64,000 nt of DNA from Planctomycetaceae bacterium (lineage in GTDB: Bacteria; Planctomycetota; Planctomycetia; Pirellulales; Pirellulaceae), in the NCBI GenBank assembly GCA_020638975.1, contig JACKHN010000011.1:62001-126000 (forward strand), in the 5' to 3' direction. Positions 52,114-59,621 of this stretch are shown piece after piece; the first letter of the stretch is position 1, and the number at the start of each line of letters is the position of its first letter. The notes beneath the pieces were generated by a model that was not told the DNA's origin, ran no database searches, and saw only the letters and a list, made by a program, of their open reading frames with translations. Made by a program: the position numbers and the translations under genes.

Positions 52114-53478
52114 TCAGCTCATTCTCGCGACGAGTTCATCTTCCTGGATGTTGTATTTGTCGAGCAGACGATATAGCTTTCGTCGTTCGATACCAAGTGC
52201 TTTTGCCGCTCGCGTCTTGTTACCTTCCTCGCGACGTAATACTTCCAAAACTTTCGCCCGCTCGATCGTCGCCAGTTCGTCCGTCTTGTGCGCGACGATG
52301 GGGCGGTCGAATTGTGTATCTTTGACGACCTGACGCGGCAGATCGAGCGTGCGGATCAGGTGATCGTCGGCGAGAATTTGTGCCCGCTCAATCACGTTGA
52401 TCAATTGCCGCACATTGCCCGGCCATTCGTAGCTCTCAAGCAGTTGCAGAGCGCTGTCTTCAATCTCCCAGCCATCTCGGAGATAGTGGTTTACCAGCAA
52501 AGGAATGTCGCCGGTCCTTTCGCGGAGCGGCGGCAGTTCTAAGGACATCAAGTTGATGCGGTAATATAGATCTTCTCGGAAGTGACCGTACGCGACTTGC
52601 CTTTCTAAATTGCGATTCGTAGCCGCCAATAGCCGAGCCTGCACGCGATGCTCGCGAATTGAACCGACTCGCCGCAGTGATCCATCTTCCAACACGCGCA
52701 GGAGCTTGACCTGCACGGAAGGAGGCATCTCACCGATTTCATCAATGAAGATCGTACCGCCATCCGCGACTTCGAACAGCCCCGGTTTAGCCTTGTCTGC
52801 TCCCGTAAAAGCCCCCTTTTCGTGTCCGAATAATTCGCTCTCGAGTAACGTCTCAGGCAATGCCGCGCAATTGATGACGACCATCGGCTTATCAGCTCGG
52901 CTGCTGCTTTCATGCAAGGCCCAGGCGACGAGTTCTTTGCCGGTACCGCTTTCGCCCTGAATTAGGATTGGCTTATCACTTGGCCCGGCTCGTTCGATGA
53001 GTCGATAGATCTCACGCATGGCCGATGATTGGCCGACGATCTGTCGAGACGGGCGATTGCGTTTTAGAAGTGACTTGAGTTGTCGGTTTTCCTTTGACAG
53101 TTCATGCTGTCGCTTTGCCTTCTCGATAAGTTTCTCTAGATCCGCCAGCGGGAACGGCTTACTCAAGTAATCAAACGCCCCTAGTTTCATGGCGGCCACG
53201 GCAGAGTCGATGCTTGCCTGTCCGGTAAGCATGATGACTTCGCATTCGAGATCACTTTCCTTCAGCAGTTTGAGCAAATCCAACCCCGAGCCACCAGGCA
53301 TCACCATATCAACGACGACCACGTCAAAGTCACAACGTTGGGCCAAGCTCCACGCCGAATCGATGTCACCAGCGTCATGGACATCAAAGCCACGACGACG
53401 GAACCGATCCACCATCGTGGCGCGAAATCGCTCGTCATCATCGACGACCATTAACGTCAACTGTCCCGTCTTGAGCAT
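52114..53478 (-). CDS. NtrC-family response regulator (sigma-54 activator)
   Basis: A 454-residue bacterial enhancer-binding protein. Receiver domain with phospho-acceptor Asp57 (VVVVDMVMPGGSG); AAA+ domain with Walker A GESGTGKE, the sigma-54 contact loop GAFTGA and Walker B DEIGEMPP; C-terminal Fis-type HTH (NKTRAAKALGIERRKLYRLL). The ATG at 53478 follows AGGGGGA. Because sigma-54-type promoters precede most island operons, and its own gene, it is the obvious candidate controller of the island. Confidence 0.95.
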   Translation of the reverse strand: MLKTGQLTLMVVDDDERFRATMVDRFRRRGFDVHDAGDIDSAWSLAQRCDFDVVVVDMVMPGGSGLDLLKLLKESDLECEVIMLTGQASIDSAVAAMKLGAFDYLSKPFPLADLEKLIEKAKRQHELSKENRQLKSLLKRNRPSRQIVGQSSAMREIYRLIERAGPSDKPILIQGESGTGKELVAWALHESSSRADKPMVVINCAALPETLLESELFGHEKGAFTGADKAKPGLFEVADGGTIFIDEIGEMPPSVQVKLLRVLEDGSLRRVGSIREHRVQARLLAATNRNLERQVAYGHFREDLYYRINLMSLELPPLRERTGDIPLLVNHYLRDGWEIEDSALQLLESYEWPGNVRQLINVIERAQILADDHLIRTLDLPRQVVKDTQFDRPIVAHKTDELATIERAKVLEVLRREEGNKTRAAKALGIERRKLYRLLDKYNIQEDELVARMS

Positions 53479-53524
53479 CGGCACATCCCCCTTCAGTATC
53501 GTTGGCGATTGTTTCAGCTCACAA

Positions 53525-53540
53525 AGCAAAGCCTATGCCG
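53525..53540 (-). promoter_or_regulatory. Sigma-54 promoter for the activator gene itself
   Basis: Minus strand CGGCATAGGCTTTGCT fits GG-N10-GC (GC at 53526-53527, GG at 53538-53539) with TTGCT. It is almost identical to the site at 59622-59637. The predicted start near 53514 leaves a 36-bp leader; autoregulation is implied. Confidence 0.72.
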
Positions 53541-53583
53541 ACGCCGAGAGTAGGCGAGCGCATTTCATATCTGGCCAGTGCTG

Positions 53584-53641
53584 TGCGTATTGACACGCAT
53601 TATGCGCGCAGTGCGCGGTGTTCAACGAATATGTTTCGTTG
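53584..53641. promoter_or_regulatory. Candidate enhancer palindromes for the sigma-54 activator
   Basis: Two inverted repeats lie between the divergent sigma-54 promoters: TGCGT-N6-ACGCA (53584-53599) and the perfect CAACGAA-N5-TTCGTTG (53623-53641). Both are 45-140 bp upstream of the two -24 elements, the distance expected of an activator-binding site. I did not find exact copies at the other promoters. Confidence 0.35.
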
Positions 53642-53710
53642 GCGAGATGAGGTGATTAGGTCAGTTCAGACTATAGCGGGTGCCTTCTACGACGGTAATT
53701 ATTTGCGTGA

Positions 53711-53726
53711 TGGCATGACAGCTGCA
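53711..53726 (+). promoter_or_regulatory. Sigma-54 promoter for the PPSR-CBS operon
   Basis: TGGCATGACAGCTGCA fits GG-N10-GC (53712-53713 and 53724-53725). TGGCA is perfect and -12 reads CTGCA rather than TTGCA. The predicted start near 53737 lies just ahead of the GTG at 53755. Confidence 0.62.
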
Positions 53727-53754
53727 ACACACGAATCGAGATTGAATGCTCTAA

Positions 53755-54591
53755 GTGGCTAGAAACAGAGCGAACACCGTGGCCAAGAAGAAACCAAAAG
53801 TTCAAAAGGTCTATCTGCTCTCGGGTGGTACAGGTCGCACAGCAAGTCAAGTCATCGAGTCCGCTCTTGCCCAGTTCGCCAATCCGGAAGTGGAAGTAGT
53901 GCGTCGTCTTCAAGTGCGATCGGCGCGGGCCGCTGTCAAGACAGTAAAGGACGCCGCCAAGACCAACGCGGTACTTCTCCATACGCTCGTGTCGCCGGAG
54001 ATACGCGAAGCGGTAGTCGAAGCGGCGACACGTGAACATGTGCGTACTTTCGACATCCTTGGTCCCGCGTTGACGCTTCTCGAAGATTCTTTGCAGACGC
54101 CGCCACAACGGCAGCCTGGTCTTTCGCATGAGCTGAGAAAAGAGCGGTACGACCGTATCGACGCAGTCGACTTTACGCTGGCTCACGACGATGGCTGTTT
54201 GATGCGTGACCTAGACCAAGCCGATGTTGTGTTGGTCGGCGTGTCGCGTGTGTCAAAGAGCGTGACATGCTTTTACTTGGCCTATCGTGGTATACGTGCA
54301 GCGAACGTTCCGATCGTTGGCCTCAACGACCCTCCAGAGGAACTCGTCAAGCTTGATCCTGCGAAGGTCTTCGGACTTACGATGAACGCACGCCGTTTAA
54401 CGAGCCTTCGAGAAGCGAGAGCGGAGACGTTTGGGGCCCCGCAAGACTCCTACGTTGATCAACACGAGATCGCTCGTGAACTGGGGCACACCAGCGCCAT
54501 GATTGCAAAGTACGGTTGGAACTGCATCGACGTCTCGTACCGATCCGTGGAGGAAGTAGCTCACGACATTCTGAAACGAGTTGGCAAGTGA
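53755..54591 (+). CDS. PEP synthase / pyruvate phosphate dikinase regulatory protein (PPSR)
   Basis: A 278-residue bifunctional serine/threonine kinase and Pi-dependent phosphorylase of the DUF299 family, which switches PEP synthase or PPDK off and on. The N-terminus has VYLLSGGTGRTA and the nucleotide P-loop is GVSRVSKS near residue 163, followed by RGIRAANVPIV. The ORF starts at GTG 53755; a GTG at 53779 (AKKKPKVQKVYLLSGG) is an alternative. It would set the direction of pyruvate-PEP flux, matching fbp and fbaB in the same regulon. Two CBS genes follow. Confidence 0.88.
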   Translation: MARNRANTVAKKKPKVQKVYLLSGGTGRTASQVIESALAQFANPEVEVVRRLQVRSARAAVKTVKDAAKTNAVLLHTLVSPEIREAVVEAATREHVRTFDILGPALTLLEDSLQTPPQRQPGLSHELRKERYDRIDAVDFTLAHDDGCLMRDLDQADVVLVGVSRVSKSVTCFYLAYRGIRAANVPIVGLNDPPEELVKLDPAKVFGLTMNARRLTSLREARAETFGAPQDSYVDQHEIARELGHTSAMIAKYGWNCIDVSYRSVEEVAHDILKRVGK

Positions 54592-54677
54592 AACGATACA
54601 ACTTCACGACAATGTGGGAATCGTAAGGGATGTCGTGATCGTAGAATTGTCCGTAACTAACAGTATGAGGTCGACCC

Positions 54678-55151
54678 ATGGGACTCCAACAGAACTTCCA
54701 AACGGAACCGGTCAGCAGGCTATCTCTGCGCGACCCGGTCATTGTGTCGCCGCACCAGACACTTCGAGACGCAATCGTAAGGATGCGTGAAATGAAACTG
54801 GGGTGTGCCGTTGCCGTTGACGACGAACACAAACCCCTCGGCATTTTCACAGAGAGCAAGCTGACGCAACTGCTTGCTCAAAACGGGTCGCAAGTCGTTG
54901 GCGAGACGATCGGTACACATATGACCCAACCTTGTCCGTGGGTCGAACTGACGGACCCTATTGTGTATGTACTCGATGCAATGCAACTAAAAAATGTGCG
55001 ATTCATGTGTGTCGTTGATGCTGAAAAACGACTAGTCGGGCTAACCGGCCAGAAGGGCCTAATTGAATTCGTGGCCGATCACTTCCCGGGCCAAGTTATG
55101 GTGCAACGCGTTGGTGGCAATCCCTATCCTGCCCAACGAGAAGGAGCCTAA
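54678..55151 (+). CDS. CBS-domain pair protein
   Basis: A 157-residue protein made of two CBS motifs (a Bateman module): RDPVIVSPHQTLRDAIVRM and PLGIFTESKLTQLL, then ELTDPIVYVLDAMQ and LVGLTGQKGLIEFV. Bateman modules bind AMP, ATP or other adenosyl ligands and report energy state. It has no other domain. It lies 86 bp after PPSR and two bases ahead of a second CBS protein, so the three probably form one sigma-54-driven operon. Confidence 0.88.
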   Translation: MGLQQNFQTEPVSRLSLRDPVIVSPHQTLRDAIVRMREMKLGCAVAVDDEHKPLGIFTESKLTQLLAQNGSQVVGETIGTHMTQPCPWVELTDPIVYVLDAMQLKNVRFMCVVDAEKRLVGLTGQKGLIEFVADHFPGQVMVQRVGGNPYPAQREGA

Positions 55152-55153
55152 AG

Positions 55154-55642
55154 ATGTCAAGCCTCACGCCTAAAGACCCGGACGCATTTCAGGATCCGCT
55201 AGAAAACTACGATCCGAAGGTCTATGAAGACCCGCTCGAGGAGGCACTCGCCGAGAAGACGGTGAGTGAGATCTGCCACGAACCCTTTGTGACGATTTCG
55301 CCAGACCTTCCCGTTCACAAAGCCGTTGAGAAACTGGCCGGTTTGCATGTCTCTTGCCTGCTTGTCGCCGAAGAAGGCAAATTGCTTGGTGTCTTCTCCG
55401 ATCGAGATGTGTTGGAACGCGTTGCGCTGGAATTCGATGCCGTCAAAGACCGTCCTGTTCGTGAACTGATGACGAACAATCCGGTGTACGTGTACGAGAC
55501 GGACTCCTCGGCCGCAGCACTCACCGTAACCGCCGCCTGCGGATTCCGTCACGTTCCGGTCTTGGATGTTGAACACAAAGTTGTTGGCATCGTGAGCCCA
55601 CAGCGAGTCACTGCCTTCCTTCAGCAGCACTTCGTGAAGTAG
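55154..55642 (+). CDS. CBS-domain pair protein
   Basis: A 162-residue Bateman-module protein. After a charged 30-residue N-terminus come two CBS motifs (HEPFVTISPDLPVHKAVEKL with LLGVFSDRDVLERV; NNPVYVYETDSSAAALTV with VVGIVSPQRVTAFL). It starts two bases after the preceding CBS gene, with AAGGAG ahead, so the two products are likely made in equal amount and may form a heteromeric sensor. A hairpin follows the stop codon. Confidence 0.88.
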   Translation: MSSLTPKDPDAFQDPLENYDPKVYEDPLEEALAEKTVSEICHEPFVTISPDLPVHKAVEKLAGLHVSCLLVAEEGKLLGVFSDRDVLERVALEFDAVKDRPVRELMTNNPVYVYETDSSAAALTVTAACGFRHVPVLDVEHKVVGIVSPQRVTAFLQQHFVK

Positions 55643-55679
55643 TGTCGGCATGCTGTTAGCAGGTTGATCGGAAAACAGA

Positions 55680-55713
55680 CTTCCGAAGTTCCTGAAAATG
55701 AGAACTTCGGAAG
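55680..55713. terminator. Perfect 12-bp hairpin between convergent CBS and BON genes
   Basis: CTTCCGAAGTTC (55680-55691) pairs perfectly with GAACTTCGGAAG (55702-55713) across a 10-base loop. It lies between the stops of the genes at 55642 (+) and 55722 (-). There is no long T tract, so a bidirectional terminator is probable but not certain. Confidence 0.55.
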
Positions 55714-55721
55714 CTTGGCCG

Positions 55722-56063
55722 CTACTTGTTCATAAGCACCGCTGACTCGGCGCGTGCCCCTGCCGAAGCGGGATGGCATCGGGCACGCTGATGTGCCCCC
55801 GGTCGAGGTGCATCGATGACGAGTTCATCAACGAGTTTGATGACACCGGCCACGTGACGACAGCACTCGATACACAACCACTTAGCGTGTGTCGATTGCA
55901 ATAGCCCACGGACAATGACGGTTCCACTGTGAACATTGAGTCGCACGAATTCTCTTCCTGGCACACGTCGCGAATGCAGGAAGTTCACGAGTCGAGTCTT
56001 GAGATCGTCGTCCTGTTTGATCTGTCGTCGCTCTTGGAGTGATCTGAAACTCTTGGTAATCAT
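55722..56063 (-). CDS. BON-domain protein
   Basis: A 113-residue protein. Residues 20-88 form a BON domain (LKTRLVNFLHSRRV, LNVHSGTVIVRGLLQ, HVAGVIKLVDELVI). No signal peptide is visible. The C-terminal 25 residues are basic and Ala-rich with no known motif. It stands alone, without a recognisable sigma-54 site upstream, and is related in fold only to the BON protein at 47669. Confidence 0.7.
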   Translation of the reverse strand: MITKSFRSLQERRQIKQDDDLKTRLVNFLHSRRVPGREFVRLNVHSGTVIVRGLLQSTHAKWLCIECCRHVAGVIKLVDELVIDAPRPGAHQRARCHPASAGARAESAVLMNK

Positions 56064-56211
56064 CGTCTCATCCTCCTATCTGCAATCCGTTGCAAAACAC
56101 AAGGTGAAGACGGCGCGGCCGCGCGAGGACTGCGTCGCATTACGGTATGCACAAAAGACTCAGCCCAAGAGAATCGGTAAGCAACTGAGTCGCAAGAGCC
56201 AAGTGATCTGT

Positions 56212-56275
56212 TAGTGGCGGTTACCGCACGCTCGGCTCGATCTTCGGATAGCTGAAGGCGGATAACCGCCGCTAC
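56212..56275. repeat. Intergenic hairpin repeat (TAGTGGCGGTTACCGC type)
   Basis: TAGTGGCGGTTACCGC at the left and GCGGATAACCGCCGCTA at the right form an imperfect stem. It lies in the 278-bp gap between the BON gene and the LysR gene, beyond the LysR stop. Confidence 0.55.
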
Positions 56276-56341
56276 TTCTTCTTATCGTCAAGCCGGACGA
56301 CAGGGCAATATCAATTCGCTGGACAAATTGTCGCATCGATC

Positions 56342-57295
56342 TCAAGACTCCTCTCTCGAAGGCTTGGGACCAGTGGCGCGACGGCCAAGAAGATGCTGAT
56401 CAAGGTCGATGTTCGTGAAGGAATGTTCGACGAACAAGCGCGCTGCGGGCGGCAACGCACGACCTTTACGAACGACTAGCCCATAGCTGCGGCTAGGAAA
56501 GTACTTGCCGAGATCGACTGTGTGCAGTTTTTCCTTTCCAGTGAGGCAGTGACTCATGACGATCGAAATCCCAAGTCCCAATTCGACATAGGTCACGATC
56601 ACGTCATAGCCACCGACTTCCAACTTAACCTCGTGCTGTAACGAATGCTCGGCGAAGACCATCTCGACGAATCGGTAGGTACTCTGGCTGCGCGGCGGCA
56701 GAATCAATGGATACTCCGCAATATCCTTCAGCGTGATACGCTTTCGTCGGGTCAGAGGATGGTCGCGGGCGGTGATTAACACAGGATGGTAGTTCATGAT
56801 CGGATAGAATCGAATGTCCGACGGTGTGTCTAACATCGGCCCCACCGCAAAGTCGGCATCACCTGCCCGCAACAAAGCCAAGCCAGCCTTTCCCGTGACG
56901 TTGTGCAAACGCAGGTCGATCTGCGGATGTGCGCGAACGAATGCCTTGACGTAAGGAGGCAGAATGTATTGCAAGGTCGATCCGCCCGCCGCGATACTGA
57001 CTGATCCATAGGTCACGGAGTCGCGTCGCATTTCGAACGCTTCGTCGAGTCCCTCGATCGCCTCGACCAGAGGACGAGCCAGTTCTAGCAGGATCTCGCC
57101 TTCCCGCGTTAGTCGAATGCGTGGTCCACGGCGCTCGAACAATTGCGTTGAAAGTTCTTGTTCCAGAGCTTGGATTTGAAGTGATACCGAGGGCTGACTG
57201 AGTTCTAGTTTTTCAGCGGCCTTCGTAATGCTCTTCGCTTGCGCGGTGTAAACGAATCCCCGCAATTGTTGCATTCGATTGAGCTGGTACCGCAT
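56342..57295 (-). CDS. LysR-family transcriptional regulator (CysB-like)
   Basis: A 317-residue regulator. The ATG at 57295 follows GGGAGG. The N-terminal HTH reads MQQLRGFVYTAQAKSITKAA and LSQPSVSLQIQALEQELST; the rest is a type-2 periplasmic-binding-fold effector domain. The N-terminal wording is close to CysB/Cbl-type regulators of sulfur genes, but the ligand cannot be assigned. It is divergent from the small gene at 57490, and two palindromes sit between them. It may not belong to the sigma-54 system. Confidence 0.85.
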   Translation of the reverse strand: MRYQLNRMQQLRGFVYTAQAKSITKAAEKLELSQPSVSLQIQALEQELSTQLFERRGPRIRLTREGEILLELARPLVEAIEGLDEAFEMRRDSVTYGSVSIAAGGSTLQYILPPYVKAFVRAHPQIDLRLHNVTGKAGLALLRAGDADFAVGPMLDTPSDIRFYPIMNYHPVLITARDHPLTRRKRITLKDIAEYPLILPPRSQSTYRFVEMVFAEHSLQHEVKLEVGGYDVIVTYVELGLGISIVMSHCLTGKEKLHTVDLGKYFPSRSYGLVVRKGRALPPAARLFVEHSFTNIDLDQHLLGRRATGPKPSREES

Positions 57296-57362
57296 ACCAC
57301 ACCTCCCTGGAAGCAAGGACGAGAACACGCGTTATAGCCGCTTACGATTCTGGTAAAAGAGC

Positions 57363-57395
57363 ATTGACCGTGTCAATGATATCTATTGAATAGAT
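57363..57395. promoter_or_regulatory. Adjacent palindromes in the LysR divergent region
   Basis: ATTGAC-CGT-GTCAAT (57363-57377) and ATCTATT-G-AATAGAT (57381-57395) lie side by side, both perfect. They occupy the place expected for LysR operators controlling the regulator and the divergent gene at 57490. Confidence 0.5.
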
Positions 57396-57489
57396 TGCCG
57401 TTTTTAATATCGAAGCCGAGGTTAAAGTTAGAGTGAAGCGAGATGACACACCGTCGTTCAACTCAGTAACTCTACTCCAAGGATGCAAA

Positions 57490-57702
57490 ATGATTCGCCC
57501 GAACCCAAATACATCTCCCGGTGATTGGCAAACTCCAGAAGAACTGACGGCGGTCGCCATCGCACGCATGAATCAAGGATTTGCGCCACCTCCGGAGGTG
57601 TACCAGATCCAATATCGATCCCGCATCAACTGGATTGATTTTCCCGACTGGGCTCGACCCATCAATCCAGAAGCGTTTGACGGATGTTGCCACGAAGGCT
57701 AG
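57490..57702 (+). CDS. Small conserved-looking protein divergent from the LysR gene
   Basis: A 70-residue protein; the ATG at 57490 follows AAGGA. The composition is unusual for a spurious ORF: TPEELTAVAIARMNQGFAPP, then RINWIDFPDWARP and an ending FDGCCHEG. No domain is assigned with confidence. Its divergent position next to a LysR regulator and the palindromes in between suggest it is the regulator's target, perhaps linked to sulfur metabolism if the CysB resemblance is meaningful. Confidence 0.5.
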   Translation: MIRPNPNTSPGDWQTPEELTAVAIARMNQGFAPPPEVYQIQYRSRINWIDFPDWARPINPEAFDGCCHEG

Positions 57703-57727
57703 TGCTGTGTTACCGCTAAGAATTCGG

Positions 57728-57797
57728 GTGCCACTGGCTCGGCCAGTGCTGCACGGACCAACCACGCCCGTGACGGCACTGGCAGATCCAGTGGCAC
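57728..57797. repeat. Intergenic hairpin repeat (GTGCCACTGG type)
   Basis: GTGCCACTGG (57728-57737) pairs with CCAGTGGCAC (57788-57797); inner GGCCAGTGC and GCACTGGC arms extend the stem. It lies between the convergent small gene and the CBS gene at 57907. Confidence 0.6.
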
Positions 57798-57906
57798 ACA
57801 ACCCTATGATTAAGCTGTAACTAGGCACTAGGTGTGTGGCGCGCCGAGCCTTTGGGAACGCCTGCCATCGGCGCTTCTCTTTGTGGTGCTATTGCCACGA
57901 GAGAAG

Positions 57907-58755
57907 TCATTTCTCTCCGTGTTCGACAAATACCTTCAACAGGTCGGTTTCGGTAATGATTCCAAGAAGATTGTCCTGGTCAGTAACAGGCAGCGCGCCG
58001 ATCTTTCCCTTTACCATGCGCGCGGCCGCCTCGGCAAGTGTGGCTTCCTCGCTGATCGTCTCGACGTTCCTACTCATTGCGTCTCGCAACGAATAGTGAA
58101 TCGCCAACTCTAGACTCGGTTCGTCCCGAGCAAGGTTCGCCGCGATCTCCTTGCCGTAAGTTCGACGTAGATCTCGCTCCGAGATGAGTCCGACCAGTTT
58201 GCCGCCATCAATAATCGGTAGGTGACGGATGTGTTTCTCCTTCATGAGATGAAACGATGGCATCACATGATCGGAAGGTTTGCCTGTGACGACCGTTCTT
58301 GCCATGTGGTCACCCACCCGGAAACCTCGCCAAGGGCAAGACACATACTTGGTTGCACCGTCCAAGAAGCATCGCAAGATGTCTGTCTCCGTAACGATAC
58401 TGGCGAGTCTTCCCGCTTGCAGGAGTGGAACGGCGCTAAACCGTCGTTCGAGCATCAGTTGAGCCGCATGTTCAACGGTATCGTCGCGCGAAAGGACTGA
58501 CACTGGCGAGGACATGAGTTCCGCAACGCGTTTCTTCCCCACAGCAGTCGTTGCGTGCGTCAGCGACTTCCATGTTGCGATCCAGTTAGCGATGATCAAT
58601 AAATCGCGGTCGGAGACAATCCCTACGACTCGATCGCCTTCGACAATCGGCAAGTGACGAATGTCATGGTCCACCATCAGAGTGAACGCGTGGTTCACGG
58701 AATCGGTCGGGTTGACCGTAATCAACTGTTTACCATCGATTTCTGCGAGCTTCAC
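57907..58755 (-). CDS. Protein with four CBS domains
   Basis: A 282-residue protein built of two Bateman modules and nothing else. CBS motifs begin near residues 10 (ITVNPTDSVNHAFTLM), 83 (PVSVLSRDDTVEHAAQL), 150 (VVTGKPSDHVMPSFHLM) and 225 (VETISEEATLAEAAARM), each closing with a GIxxxxD(L/I)L-type strand. The start is GTG at 58755, fixed by GGGAG seven bases upstream; the ORF extension to 58878 is unlike CBS proteins. It probably follows the zinc-ribbon gene in one transcript (145-bp gap). It is probably an adenylate-charge sensor. Confidence 0.85.
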   Translation of the reverse strand: MKLAEIDGKQLITVNPTDSVNHAFTLMVDHDIRHLPIVEGDRVVGIVSDRDLLIIANWIATWKSLTHATTAVGKKRVAELMSSPVSVLSRDDTVEHAAQLMLERRFSAVPLLQAGRLASIVTETDILRCFLDGATKYVSCPWRGFRVGDHMARTVVTGKPSDHVMPSFHLMKEKHIRHLPIIDGGKLVGLISERDLRRTYGKEIAANLARDEPSLELAIHYSLRDAMSRNVETISEEATLAEAAARMVKGKIGALPVTDQDNLLGIITETDLLKVFVEHGEK

Positions 58756-58899
58756 TTCGTTCTCCCTCTGCGAGATTCGACACGAGTCAGCCGGGCGACA
58801 CGTACACTGCGGTCGTCGGTCGCATTCAGAAAAAGGCATTCCGAGATCGAAAAGATTGTGACTATACAGCAGACGCAAAGGCGTTCGCCGGATGTAGAT

Positions 58900-59589
58900 T
58901 CAATCGGAAAGGAGGAACGTGAAGTTCCAGACGGGATTACCACAACACCGACAGCTATCTTCGTTATCGAGTACGCGACCATGGCATTCGTGACAGTCTA
59001 CGATTCCCGGCAGAAAGCCAATTTGCTCGGCACGCAACTCCTTCGCCCGCAAGGGATCCCCAAATGCGACGGCAGTCAGGATGCGAATCGCACGCGGAAA
59101 GAGTCGGAAGAGCACAAGCGGTGCTCGTGCGCTCTCCGGCAACACGCGTTGCAGTACGGACACGAACTTCAAGCGACGTTCTTCAATGGTTCGGCTTTCA
59201 TAGTACTCGACTCGTTTATCCATCACGGACTTGTAGGCATCGCCTAGTCGAAGATGAAACATCCAAGGCAAGAACCACTCGGCATCATCGCCCACATAGC
59301 CGCTTCGAATGACTTCGTCGTTGACGACGATGGCGGCATACGCTTCAATCTCGACCTTAGCAAGATGGTCTTGCCGTTCGATATCCGACATCGAGGTGCC
59401 AACCAGCGAATCGGCCCCGTATTTGCGCTCGACGTCATCGCGAGCGCGAACTAAGAGCATATTTCGCAGGTGCGTCAATCCGACGGCGAGGCTATCGACG
59501 ATGTGTTGGGGTGTGTCCAACGCGGGGCAGTATTCCAACAACTCGGTTGCCGCGAGATCGTGTCGCTCCGTTTGCTGCTTGGTCGACAT
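58900..59589 (-). CDS. Unknown protein with C-terminal zinc ribbon, sigma-54 controlled
   Basis: A 229-residue protein of no family I recognise. Residues 1-180 are mixed helical, with LLVRARDDVERKYGADSL and an acidic VGDDAEWFLPWMFHLRLGD stretch. The last 35 residues hold a Cys cluster (CHECH...CRCCG) typical of a zinc ribbon; the first CxxCH could also suggest heme, but no signal peptide exists for cytochrome c maturation. A very good sigma-54 site lies about 33 bp upstream, so it belongs to the island regulon. Confidence 0.65.
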   Translation of the reverse strand: MSTKQQTERHDLAATELLEYCPALDTPQHIVDSLAVGLTHLRNMLLVRARDDVERKYGADSLVGTSMSDIERQDHLAKVEIEAYAAIVVNDEVIRSGYVGDDAEWFLPWMFHLRLGDAYKSVMDKRVEYYESRTIEERRLKFVSVLQRVLPESARAPLVLFRLFPRAIRILTAVAFGDPLRAKELRAEQIGFLPGIVDCHECHGRVLDNEDSCRCCGNPVWNFTFLLSD

Positions 59590-59621
59590 GGGAGCAAGCC
59601 CTCCTTCAGAGAGCTTGTTTT

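Noticed and set aside
3958..57797. Intergenic palindromes as a CRISPR array
   Set aside because: The repeats are isolated, belong to different families and show no regular spacing; no cas gene is present.
58780..58900. Sigma-54-like site directly ahead of the four-CBS gene (CGGCGAACGCC-TTTGC)
   Set aside because: The spacing between GG and GC is eleven bases, not ten, so it fails the invariant spacing.
58900..59020. Cytochrome c heme site (CxxCH) in the zinc-ribbon protein
   Set aside because: There is no signal peptide for periplasmic heme attachment, and a second Cys cluster follows at zinc-ribbon distance.
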